Under the pieces are notes generated by a model, which was given only the letters and a program-made list of their open reading frames with translations, made no database searches and was not told the DNA's origin. This document shows, in pieces, positions 51,225-59,066 of a stretch of 64,000 bases of DNA. The stretch lies in the NCBI GenBank assembly GCA_009797885.1, contig WNKP01000006.1, positions 248,001 to 312,000 of the forward strand, in the 5' to 3' direction. Position numbers and translations under genes: made by a program. Source of the DNA: Flavobacteriaceae bacterium GF1 (GTDB taxonomy: Bacteria > Bacteroidota > Bacteroidia > Flavobacteriales > Flavobacteriaceae). Within the stretch, counting starts at the first letter, position 1, and each line of letters opens with the position of its first letter.

Positions 51225-52028
51225 TTAAAGCTCCTTAATTTTTATGTTTCGGAACCACACATCATCGCCATGGTCCTGTAAACCTATATAGCCCTCCGTG
51301 GCAACATCGGCCCAATTTTCATTTAATCCCGGGAATTTGCTTCCGGCTACCATTTCATTCCATTCCGGGGTCCATAAATGATATTCCACAACTTTCTCCC
51401 CATTCATTTTATGCCAAACAGAGCCTTTGTAGACCATTATTTCCACTTGGTTCCACTCCCCAACGGGTTTTGCATTTTGGGGCTTGGCAGGAATAAGGTC
51501 ATATAGGGATCCCGCTTGTCTGTTCCCGTCCGTACCCATCTTTGCATCCGGGTGTTTGTCATTGTCCAAAACCTGCATTTCCGGAGCGGTTTTCCAGATA
51601 TAATCAAGCTCATCGGATTCCTGTCCTAAGTAGAATATGCCGGAATTACCACCTTCAGAAATTTTCCATTCCAATTTCAAGTGAAAATTTGAAAACATGG
51701 AACCTCCATAAATGATATCCCCTCTATCCTTTCCTCCGGCTTCGCCCCTGCCGGAACCGGGGCAGTGTATCATTCCATCCGCAATGACCCAACCTTCAGG
51801 AAAGGTTTCCTTTCCATAACTTCTCCAACCGGATGGGCCGTCCCCATCAAACAGGAGTTTCCAGCCTTCTGCCTTTTCTTCATCAGTAAGGGCATTGGGT
51901 ACCATTGCCATCTCGGTTTTTTCCATTACCGGTTCTTCCTGTGCTGCTTGTTTTTCTTCTTTTTTGGAAGAATTACATGAAAATAACAGTCCTGCGAGCA
52001 CCACTACAATTATTTGTGATTTTTTCAT
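51225..52028 (-). CDS. DUF1080 (3-keto-disaccharide hydrolase) family lipoprotein
   Basis: 267 residues. Lipoprotein signal: KKSQIIVVVLAGLLFSCNSS, Cys at residue 19. The DUF1080 concanavalin-like fold shows WKLLFDGDGPSGWRSYGKET, WVIADGMIHCPGSGRGE, GNSGIFYLGQESDEL and GYIGLQDHGDDVWFRNIKIK. Members hydrolyse 3-ketoglycosides, or bind sugars, on the periplasmic or surface side. The Gfo/Idh/MocA oxidoreductase just upstream fits a 3-keto-sugar pathway, though the reaction pairing is inferred. Confidence 0.9.
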   Translation of the reverse strand: MKKSQIIVVVLAGLLFSCNSSKKEEKQAAQEEPVMEKTEMAMVPNALTDEEKAEGWKLLFDGDGPSGWRSYGKETFPEGWVIADGMIHCPGSGRGEAGGKDRGDIIYGGSMFSNFHLKLEWKISEGGNSGIFYLGQESDELDYIWKTAPEMQVLDNDKHPDAKMGTDGNRQAGSLYDLIPAKPQNAKPVGEWNQVEIMVYKGSVWHKMNGEKVVEYHLWTPEWNEMVAGSKFPGLNENWADVATEGYIGLQDHGDDVWFRNIKIKEL

Positions 52029-52048
52029 TGACTTTGTTTTGTTTGTTA

Positions 52049-53527
52049 TTAATAGCTCCAGCCTTCCCTATAGGTCTTTTTGATATAGCTTTCGGCGGCT
52101 TCTTTTGCATTTAGATTGGCGTATTGCGTATCAAATTTTGGATCACCATCAATTACGGTAAAACTATCAGTGGTTACCACTCGAATTTCATCTGAATCGC
52201 TGATGTTCGTGATTTTCATATTTTCGGCATCCCATTCCAGTCTTCTACGTAGATCTTGTAAACGTACCGCAAGATTTCCGGCAACGACCGTTTCGTTCAA
52301 TGGTCCTGCATATTCAAAATTGGAACTACACTCCACGCGGTTTTCCTTATTTTCTTTGCACGCACGGACCCAATCCATTTCATGACCACCTTCCATGGCA
52401 TTCGGAATTCTTCGCAATTCATTGGTGATTCGAGGTGGATTGTCCTCCCTGCCTATGATAAATGGATCCCTCGCATAGGTTCCGCAGATAAGGGTTCCTT
52501 TGGTGCCGTAAAAAATGGCACCACCTCCCCAGTCGCCCAGGAATACGCCAGGTTTTAGCCCTTCAGGACGTTTTGGAGTCAGACCGCCATCGTACCAAGT
52601 AAACTGTACGGCCGGCATTTTTACCTTTCCTTTCTTTGGTCGCTCACCAAAATAGTAGGTTACTTTTTCCGATATGGGTGCACTTTCCGTGTTCACCTGG
52701 GAAGAAGAGGCCTCAAAAGCATATGGGAATCCTAAATTCAACGCTTTATAGACTGGATCCATAATATGGCACGCCATATCCCCCAATGCCCCGGTTCCAA
52801 AATCCCACCAGGCCCTCCAGTTCCATGGGGTATAGGACGGGTGGTAAGGACGCCATTCCGCTGGTCCAATGAACAAATCCCAGTCAAGGGTGGGAGGTAG
52901 GGAAGGTGTTTCCAATGGTCTTTCCAACCCTTGTGGCCATATGGGACGATTTGTCCAGGCATCCACTTTGGTTACGGTTCCAATCTCGCCGTTCCAAATC
53001 CATTCGCATACTTTTCGCATATCATCACTGGAGTTCCCTTGATTTCCCATTTGAGTGGCAACTCCTGTCTCTTGGGCAAGTTCTCGGAGTTTTCGGGATT
53101 CATACACGGAATGTGTCAAGGGCTTTTGAAGATAAACGTGTTTGCCCATCCGCATGGAATCCGCTGCGGAAACATAGTGGGTATGGTCTGGGGTAGCGAT
53201 TACCACCGCATCTACATCCTTACCCATTTCATCCAGCATTTTTCGATAATCCTTGTACTTTTTTGCATCGGGGTAGTCATCGAAACAGCGTTTGGCATAT
53301 TTCCAATCCACATCTACCAGGGCCACAATATTCTGGGTGTTCATATTTCTCAGGTTTGCGCGGCCCATTCCGCCTACACCGATACCGGCGATATTCAGTT
53401 TATCGCTCGGGGCGGTGTGTCCCATTCCTGAAATGACATGGCTTGGTACTATGGAAATGCCTGCCAAGGCTACCCCCGACTTTTTTAAAAAGTCCCTTCT
53501 CTCATTTTTTGCTTTCTTATGTGTCAT
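52049..53527 (-). CDS. Gfo/Idh/MocA family oxidoreductase with Tat-like leader
   Basis: 492 residues. It begins with NERRDFLKKSGVALAGISIV, a twin-arginine-like signal (RRDFLKK), so it is probably exported folded with its cofactor. The Rossmann motif is IAGIGVGGMGRANLRNM, followed by AVVIATPDHTHYVSAADSM and the catalytic-type HVYLQKPLTHSVYESRKLRE (EKP is QKP here). The C-terminal domain continues with WDFGTGALGDMACHIMDPVY. It oxidises or reduces a sugar with NAD(P). It precedes the DUF1080 lipoprotein by 20 bp. Confidence 0.91.
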   Translation of the reverse strand: MTHKKAKNERRDFLKKSGVALAGISIVPSHVISGMGHTAPSDKLNIAGIGVGGMGRANLRNMNTQNIVALVDVDWKYAKRCFDDYPDAKKYKDYRKMLDEMGKDVDAVVIATPDHTHYVSAADSMRMGKHVYLQKPLTHSVYESRKLRELAQETGVATQMGNQGNSSDDMRKVCEWIWNGEIGTVTKVDAWTNRPIWPQGLERPLETPSLPPTLDWDLFIGPAEWRPYHPSYTPWNWRAWWDFGTGALGDMACHIMDPVYKALNLGFPYAFEASSSQVNTESAPISEKVTYYFGERPKKGKVKMPAVQFTWYDGGLTPKRPEGLKPGVFLGDWGGGAIFYGTKGTLICGTYARDPFIIGREDNPPRITNELRRIPNAMEGGHEMDWVRACKENKENRVECSSNFEYAGPLNETVVAGNLAVRLQDLRRRLEWDAENMKITNISDSDEIRVVTTDSFTVIDGDPKFDTQYANLNAKEAAESYIKKTYREGWSY

Positions 53528-53915
53528 ACATTTTTATTTTGCAATTTGCTTAATTGGTTCCGATTTGTCCCAAAAATACAGAACTTTTTGATGTTTTATC
53601 AATGCTGGCCATTGTTATGTGTGATATTCTTAAAAACGAAATACCGACTATCCCCTAAAGTTCGATGCCAAAACCGTTTTTTCCAAACAAAAAGGCTTAA
53701 AAATGACCTGTTCCATAAAGGCGGCTTTATTTAGCGGATCTCAAATTGGTCTCTACTTTCGCGACAAAAAAGTGTTAAGATACTATTTCCCATTATGAAT
53801 TCAAATAGTCCAGGTGTTTGAAAAATGAAGGGAAACGAGCTTAAATCTTTTTGAGTGCAGTAGGACGCTTCCATTACTTTTGGAAGCCCTCGTCATCCTA
53901 TGGACTAAAGGGCCA
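53528..53915. other. 388-bp gap without a gene
   Basis: Between the Gfo/Idh/MocA start and the gspF-like stop. Besides the promoter at 53571-53602 it holds a 7-bp hairpin (GCTTCCA 53867-53873 with TGGAAGC 53881-53887) downstream of the gspF-like gene that could weakly terminate the pseudopilus operon. I see no other gene, RNA or repeat. Confidence 0.5.
53571..53602 (-). promoter_or_regulatory. promoter of the Gfo/Idh/MocA-DUF1080 operon
   Basis: Minus-strand TTG (53602-53600), a 21-nt spacer and TATTTTTG (53578-53571) fit TTG-N17-23-TAnnTTTG. The ATG is 43 nt downstream. Confidence 0.55.
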
Positions 53916-55052
53916 TTATCCCAGTACACTGCCCAACTTGAACATGGGAAGGTACATGGCAATAAGAATGACGCCCACAAAAATCCCGACCACCAGGATG
54001 ATCATTGGTTCCAATAGGGTTGAAAGCAATTTGGACCGTTGTTGGACTTCTATACTGTATTGGGAGTTTAATCGCTCAAAGATATATTCGGTCTGGTTGG
54101 TCTCCTCCGCCACTTTGACCAGGGAAACCATTTTGGAATCGAACAATGTATTGTCTTTTAAGCTTTGGGACAGGCTCTTTCCCTGCAGTATTTTTTGGTT
54201 TACTTCCGCCAGGGCATCTTTTAAAGGAATAAAATCTATCATTTTTCCGGCCAGCTCAATACTGTTCAGCATGGGCAATCGGGAAGCGGTCAATAGACTC
54301 AATGCCCGGGTAAATTGGGCTAGATAGACTGCCTTAATAAAAGTACCCACATAGGGAATCCTTAATAGGATACGATCGCGCATCCTTTTAACGGATACAT
54401 TGTTCCGCAGCAGCCTCCTTGAAAAAATGATGGCTAAAACCACCAATAAAAACCACAATCCATACGATTGTAGGAAATCAGAGGCCGAGACCACCACTTT
54501 AGTGATCCAGGGCAATTCCACATTGTTTTGTTCAAAGATGTCCTGAAACATGGGTACCACCAAACGAAGCATAAAAAGAACGACCAATATTGCTGTGACC
54601 AGAATAATGATGGGATAAGTCAGGGCGTTGATCAGGTTTCTGCGCTGTTCATTTTTTTTGGCAAAAAAATTACCCAGTTCATCGGTTATCTCAGCCAATG
54701 TTCCGGATTCCTCCCCTATTTTGATGGAATGGTATTCGTATTCCGTAAATTCCTTCTTTTGGCGAATGGATTCGGAAAAACTTCGACCGGATACCAGGTG
54801 TTCCGTCAACCCTTCAAAGAAATCTGCCAGTTTTTCCTTTTTTTGGCCTTTTTGTATAAGTTCCAGGGCTTCCTTTAACGTAATTCCCGCTTTTAACAGT
54901 ACACCGAGTTCCGTGTAGAAATCCTCTTTTTTCTTATTGGAAAAAAGCGACCCAAACCAATGGATTTCCTTTTTCCAGATATCCACACTGGGCTTGGTTT
55001 TTGCTTTTCCCCCAACGGTACCTGTTGCTATGTTGTCCAGTTTAAATCCCAT
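53916..55052 (-). CDS. type II secretion/pilus platform protein, GspF/PilC-like
   Basis: 378 residues. Two T2SSF domains are visible: FYTELGVLLKAGITLKEALE with GRSFSESIRQ and HSIKIGEESGTLAEITDELG in the first, and AQFTRALSLLTASRLPMLNS with GKSLSQSLKD and LVKVAEETNQTEYIFERLN in the second. Transmembrane helices lie near LTYPIIILVTAILVVLFMLR, LWFLLVVLAIIFSRRLL and the C-terminal EPMIILVVGIFVGVILIAMY. It is the inner-membrane platform of a T2SS or type IV pilus-like machine. It is the last gene of the operon and directly abuts the prepilin gene. No GspE ATPase is adjacent. Confidence 0.92.
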   Translation of the reverse strand: MGFKLDNIATGTVGGKAKTKPSVDIWKKEIHWFGSLFSNKKKEDFYTELGVLLKAGITLKEALELIQKGQKKEKLADFFEGLTEHLVSGRSFSESIRQKKEFTEYEYHSIKIGEESGTLAEITDELGNFFAKKNEQRRNLINALTYPIIILVTAILVVLFMLRLVVPMFQDIFEQNNVELPWITKVVVSASDFLQSYGLWFLLVVLAIIFSRRLLRNNVSVKRMRDRILLRIPYVGTFIKAVYLAQFTRALSLLTASRLPMLNSIELAGKMIDFIPLKDALAEVNQKILQGKSLSQSLKDNTLFDSKMVSLVKVAEETNQTEYIFERLNSQYSIEVQQRSKLLSTLLEPMIILVVGIFVGVILIAMYLPMFKLGSVLG

Positions 55053-55517
55053 TCAATCCATAAATGATTCGGCGGCATTGATCTTATAGACCAATAACGG
55101 CTGTCTTATGCTGTCGTTCCATTGCAGTTCCAAAGCATCCACTTCACCGGATATTATAGGTCTGCCCATGAAATAGTATTTTTTGTGCCCGATTGCCACC
55201 TCAAAGGTATCGTTGGCCCGTACGATGTAATCCCTATAAAACAAGTACTGGATTTGCCCCCCTGGACCATCACAGAAGAGTCCATCCCCATTTTCGGTGG
55301 CGTATATTCTGGAAAACGTTCTTACGTCCTTCCAAAGTGCTTGTTTCAATAAACGTACTTCCATATTGGCCCCATACTCCTTACGAACGCCTGCCATTTG
55401 TTTTTGTACCAGATTCAATACCGAAAAGGCCAGGCCCACTACAATAACGGTGAGTAAAAGGACCACCATCATCTCACTTAGGGTAAACGCTTTTATTTTT
55501 TGGTTAAAATGGATCAT
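55053..55517 (-). CDS. prepilin-like protein, GspJ-like minor pseudopilin
   Basis: 154 residues from ATG 55517 (the upstream TTG at 55523 is less likely). Class III signal: KIKAFTLSEMMVVLLLTVIV, with cleavage expected after Ala, Phe at +1 and Glu at +5. The hydrophobic helix extends to about residue 32, followed by a soluble domain with RLLKQALWKDVRTFSRIYAT, typical of the longer minor pseudopilins (J-like). Ala rather than Gly at -1 is unusual. The start lies within the preceding prepilin gene (14-nt overlap). Confidence 0.83.
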   Translation of the reverse strand: MIHFNQKIKAFTLSEMMVVLLLTVIVVGLAFSVLNLVQKQMAGVRKEYGANMEVRLLKQALWKDVRTFSRIYATENGDGLFCDGPGGQIQYLFYRDYIVRANDTFEVAIGHKKYYFMGRPIISGEVDALELQWNDSIRQPLLVYKINAAESFMD

Positions 55518-55845
55518 TGGCAACTAGAATGGATTCGAGGTTTTTTTGGGACGTTTTATGTGTAGCTTCCAGTCGGACCACGGGAACATTGATGTCTTTT
55601 TCAAGGATAGCCCTTATGCTCCAGTCGTTCCAATCCTCCTGATAGGGCAATTGCAGCAATCCATTGACATACTGATATTCCAATCGATGTAGTCGTTCCG
55701 AGATATTACCTGTATTTGCTGTTACCTGAGCGGCCATCAGTGAATTCATAATCAGGCTGGCCACCATGAAGATGATGACGATCAGGATGGTGGCCACCAT
55801 GGTCTCCATAAGTGTGGATGCCCGTATTTTTTTTAGTAGAGCCAT
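55504..55845 (-). CDS. prepilin-like protein, GspI/H-like minor pseudopilin
   Basis: 113 residues. N-terminus RASTLMETMVATILIVIIFM is a class III signal with Ala at -1 and Glu at +5 (STLME), then one transmembrane helix and a short soluble domain (EDWNDWSIRAILEKDINVPV). The size fits GspI or GspH. It overlaps the preceding K-like gene by 13 nt and the following J-like gene by 14 nt. Processing would need a prepilin peptidase (GspO/PilD), not seen in this window. Confidence 0.8.
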   Translation of the reverse strand: MALLKKIRASTLMETMVATILIVIIFMVASLIMNSLMAAQVTANTGNISERLHRLEYQYVNGLLQLPYQEDWNDWSIRAILEKDINVPVVRLEATHKTSQKNLESILVANDPF

Positions 55846-57107
55846 TTGGCCACCCCTCCTTTCCCTTGCTGTCCATAACCCAGCCCCACATACTGTAAGG
55901 GTAGGACCCCGGCATCTATTTTGCCCTGAAAGAGGTGGTTTTGGTATACACTGCCATTCTCCATGGCAACAAAACTGTCCGTGGTTACATTACCGTGGAC
56001 ACTGCCCTTTAACTCCAAATGCTTTTCACAATAGACCTGTCCAATCACAGTGGCCCCTGCATCAATCCTTACCTGGGGATGGTATCGCTGCTTGTGTTCC
56101 CTAACGTCCTCCCAATACCCTATGATGCCTTTTAGACTGCTATTGGTCTGTATTTGAATGTTGGGCACGGGAATACCCTGATTTAAATCGGTGCGACTTT
56201 CCTTATGGAAGACCGCCAATGCCGAGGGGTAGCGCAACAAACAGTTTTTTCCTACCACAATGGTTTTGGAAGCTATGGCCTGAAAACTTCCCGTGACACC
56301 ATCCTGAATCACAATTTCCGGGGCTACCAGAATTACATCAGTGAGTAGGGTAGTGGCAGAGACCACAATCCTATAATCCGCCTTAAGGACAACATTGCCC
56401 GTTATTTTTTTTCCTGCCAACTGCAATACCTCTCCCCAAACTACCAGGGGAGGTTCCAAAAAGGAATGGACCAGTTCATTGGTCTGCAGGCCATTCAAGC
56501 GTTTTGATCGTGCCGGGATAAAAGCCGGTGATGCCCATTGTTCCAAACTGTTTTTTAGTTGTCCTGCTATCGGGGGGAGTGCACTATTGCTCCGTTTTTG
56601 CTTGCCCTGTACCGGGGTATTGCCATAAAAGGACTGTCCTGCAATATTGCCGGGACGTATACCTTGATCGGGCAAATACGCATCCCCTTTGATACGGGCA
56701 TGGCCCACAATGATCATGGGACGTTGATTGTCCTTAAGGTAAAGTGCCGCATCATTTGTGGGCCTTCTCGTTCCCACAAGGGCCATTTTGGTAAACTGGG
56801 TTTTTTGGAAGGAGGCGTCAATCCTATATACATCAAATAAGCCCCAGCGCTCCTGAACCACAATGGTTTCAATGCCTTTTTGGGAGAAGTCCCTTAATCC
56901 CACCTGGCCTCCATTGGGATTGTTCAAGGCCATTTCCAGAGCCAAATCGGCCTGTTTGATAATCTCAATATAGGTATCCGACTTTTTTGAAAACTGAATG
57001 TGCATATGGCTCAACAACACAAAGGTGAGCAGGAGTACCGCAATGACCGCTCCAATGAACAGGACAAACTGCAGGGAACCGCCCTTTATTTTGGTGAGCC
57101 ACTTCAT
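55833..57107 (-). CDS. large GspK/PilX-like protein with bactofilin-like repeats
   Basis: 424 residues. One transmembrane helix near the N-terminus (LQFVLFIGAVIAVLLLTFVL) follows KIKGG, in the position of a pseudopilin leader but without Glu at +5, as in GspK tip pseudopilins. EIIKQADLALEMALNN follows. The C-terminal part has hydrophobic stacked repeats (GATVIGQVYCEKHLELKGSV, HGNVTTDSFVAMENGSVYQN) resembling a bactofilin or beta-helix fold. Size and place suggest a tip component or anchor; GspK is the best guess, but similarity is by architecture only. Confidence 0.62.
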   Translation of the reverse strand: MKWLTKIKGGSLQFVLFIGAVIAVLLLTFVLLSHMHIQFSKKSDTYIEIIKQADLALEMALNNPNGGQVGLRDFSQKGIETIVVQERWGLFDVYRIDASFQKTQFTKMALVGTRRPTNDAALYLKDNQRPMIIVGHARIKGDAYLPDQGIRPGNIAGQSFYGNTPVQGKQKRSNSALPPIAGQLKNSLEQWASPAFIPARSKRLNGLQTNELVHSFLEPPLVVWGEVLQLAGKKITGNVVLKADYRIVVSATTLLTDVILVAPEIVIQDGVTGSFQAIASKTIVVGKNCLLRYPSALAVFHKESRTDLNQGIPVPNIQIQTNSSLKGIIGYWEDVREHKQRYHPQVRIDAGATVIGQVYCEKHLELKGSVHGNVTTDSFVAMENGSVYQNHLFQGKIDAGVLPLQYVGLGYGQQGKGGVAKWLY

Positions 57108-57565
57108 TGTTGCAATTCAATCTTCTTGAGAATGCCCTTATAGCGTACCGTAATGGTCTTTTCCGAACCGTTGACCAGGCTTACCCCTTGTGCCTGCTTG
57201 CCTTTTTCCATCAAGGATTGCTGACCATTTATGCTCACAAAGAAAATACGTTGTCCACTATTACTGTTCAACATGGAACCTGTATAGCGCACATCAATGT
57301 CAAAGCGTTCTTTCTTTGGCCCGTTTCGTTTGGTTTTCTTTTTAACTTTTGGATGATGTAGGGTCCCTAAAAAAGGATCTCTATAGTCTGCCTTAATGCT
57401 AAAGGTGTCCCTTTCAATTTTTTCCAAAGGTTTTAGTACCGTCTCTGTGAGAACCAATTGCTCGTTTGGTTCCGGAGAAATTGTGGAAAGTATACGGTAC
57501 CCTATGATTCCCCAGATGACAAGTACCAGGCCCAACAAGAGATATGTTTTTGTGTTTGCGTTCAA
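57104..57565 (-). CDS. GspC/PilP-like inner-membrane protein
   Basis: 153 residues from a TTG at 57565 (no ATG available). One N-terminal transmembrane helix (TYLLLGLVLVIWGIIGYRIL), then a linker with ADYRDPFLGTLHHP, which recalls the DPF motif of PilP and GspC, a Lys-rich patch, and a small beta domain (RIFFVSINGQQSLMEKG, VSLVNGSEKTITVRYKGI) like the homology region of GspC. It would connect the inner-membrane platform with an outer-membrane secretin. It overlaps the K-like gene by 4 nt. Confidence 0.6.
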   Translation of the reverse strand: MNANTKTYLLLGLVLVIWGIIGYRILSTISPEPNEQLVLTETVLKPLEKIERDTFSIKADYRDPFLGTLHHPKVKKKTKRNGPKKERFDIDVRYTGSMLNSNSGQRIFFVSINGQQSLMEKGKQAQGVSLVNGSEKTITVRYKGILKKIELQQ

Positions 57566-57569
57566 TAAT

Positions 57570-58265
57570 TTAGTTTATGGTAAAACTGAACACCGTACTG
57601 TCCTCGCTTTCATTGCCGGCCAGGTCAAAGGCTTTGACGAACCAGTAAAAGGTGCCCGCGGCAAAATCAGCGGAAAAGGTCTTATTGGCACCAATATCCT
57701 TACCGACCAGATTTTGTAGGGCTTCATCGGAAAAGAAATAAATGCTATCGCGTTCTGCCGTCCCGGGAATATCTTCCCTTGTCCAACGGAACGTCACTGT
57801 GGCCTCATCCTGTGTGGCCCCGTTTACAGGTGCCACCAATTGCGGGGTATTGGGTGGGTCCAGATCAATATTTTCATCCCCGTTCACCACAAAGGTCTGC
57901 AATGCATAGGGGGTTTCAAAACCGCTGTTCAGGGCCTTGATGCGCCATGCATAATTCCCGTTCAGCAAATCCTGTTGGATTTGGGTAGCGACCCTACCCA
58001 GGGTGTCCTCCACAAAAAGGGTGTCCAACAATATCTGGGCCGTATCCACAAAATCCGGTGCGGCCAGTTGAAAGCGGTAGGACGTGGCATCCGTGAGGCG
58101 ATCCCAGTTAAACCGTACGCTATTGTCCGTTACCGTGGTACTGTCCAAAGGGGCAAATACGGTAACACGTTGATTGGAGATGTCCACCTCTTCCAAAATA
58201 TCCTCACAACTGGCCATCCCCATTAAAGCCAATACTAATCCCAACTTTACTATCCGCAACTGCAT
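57570..58265 (-). CDS. Fn3-like lipoprotein of the pseudopilus operon
   Basis: 231 residues from ATG 58265 (a TTG at 58271 overlaps the upstream stop). Lipobox: VKLGLVLALMGMASCEDIL. Two Fn3-like modules follow (SVRFNWDRLTDATSYRFQLA and TVTFRWTREDIPGTAERDSI). It resembles the lipoprotein at 38528-39211. Probably anchored in the outer membrane, it may act as pilotin or partner of the adhesin or the machine; none of this can be proven from sequence. Confidence 0.8.
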   Translation of the reverse strand: MQLRIVKLGLVLALMGMASCEDILEEVDISNQRVTVFAPLDSTTVTDNSVRFNWDRLTDATSYRFQLAAPDFVDTAQILLDTLFVEDTLGRVATQIQQDLLNGNYAWRIKALNSGFETPYALQTFVVNGDENIDLDPPNTPQLVAPVNGATQDEATVTFRWTREDIPGTAERDSIYFFSDEALQNLVGKDIGANKTFSADFAAGTFYWFVKAFDLAGNESEDSTVFSFTIN

Positions 58266-58267
58266 AT

Positions 58268-58996
58268 TCAAAATTTTACATAAGATTGATTTGCTTTGAC
58301 CTTATCGGGCTTGGTATACGTTCCCTTGGGACATTTTTCCCCTTCGGGCGCGATATGCTCAATCTGGAGCCTGTGGTATTGGTCCTCCCCCCAACAAAAA
58401 CTGGAATATCCATAATTGAATACCCGCAGATCTGATAGGTAATAGGCTTGTTCCGTACCACTATCCACAATATTCAGTATAACGGTACCATAATCGTCCT
58501 TTCGTAGTTCAAAGGCTTCGGCTTGATTGAAAAAAGTGATTTCCGTCTCAGAGAGGGCCAAATCGACCGAAGTGACCATTTTTAGGTCCCCATCTTTTTC
58601 CAGATAGCTCCGGACCGTTCTGTTTTTTGAGGTATTGAGCAGTTCGGTGATTTCTATTTTGTCCAATAGTTGTAGCCGAATGTACTTAGGTTTGTACTGT
58701 AGGGAATCCATGTAGGGAATGCTATTGATCTTACCTGCCCTATGGGTGGCTTTGGCATAGGCAAAGTAGCTTTCCCGGTTGAAGGGCATTTCCTGGGCCG
58801 TGACCCTAAGCTGGGTCCATTGGGGCAACCCTACTTGTTCCGTGGCACTGTACCAAAGATTGCCCTTTACCTTAACAATGGCACCCAGTTCCGGAAAGGG
58901 TAATAAAGCTTCCTGTTTTTTGGCCTGGTAAGAGGAACATGAAAAAGTGAATAGGGCTATACAACTGATTAGGAAGTAGGTAAACGTTGTTTTCAA
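58268..58996 (-). CDS. lipoprotein of the pseudopilus operon, no recognised family
   Basis: 242 residues from a TTG at 58996. Lipoprotein signal: KTTFTYFLISCIALFTFSCS, Cys at residue 20. The rest is soluble and beta-rich (LRVTAQEMPFNRESYFAYAK, TEITFFNQAEAFELRKDDYG). No domain was recognised. It precedes the Fn3-like lipoprotein with touching ends and lies 70 bp downstream of the giant adhesin gene, suggesting a common transcript. Confidence 0.72.
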   Translation of the reverse strand: MKTTFTYFLISCIALFTFSCSSYQAKKQEALLPFPELGAIVKVKGNLWYSATEQVGLPQWTQLRVTAQEMPFNRESYFAYAKATHRAGKINSIPYMDSLQYKPKYIRLQLLDKIEITELLNTSKNRTVRSYLEKDGDLKMVTSVDLALSETEITFFNQAEAFELRKDDYGTVILNIVDSGTEQAYYLSDLRVFNYGYSSFCWGEDQYHRLQIEHIAPEGEKCPKGTYTKPDKVKANQSYVKF

Positions 58997-59066
58997 GGGG
59001 ATAGTATTTACTATTAAAAGTAAGAAATTTAACAGGAATTATCCCAACGAGGACGTAATTTTAATT

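Noticed and set aside
53528-53915. A missing T2SS gene downstream of gspF-like
   Set aside because: No open frame of suitable length or motif is present; the 158-codon plus-strand ORF here is mostly antisense to the gspF-like gene.
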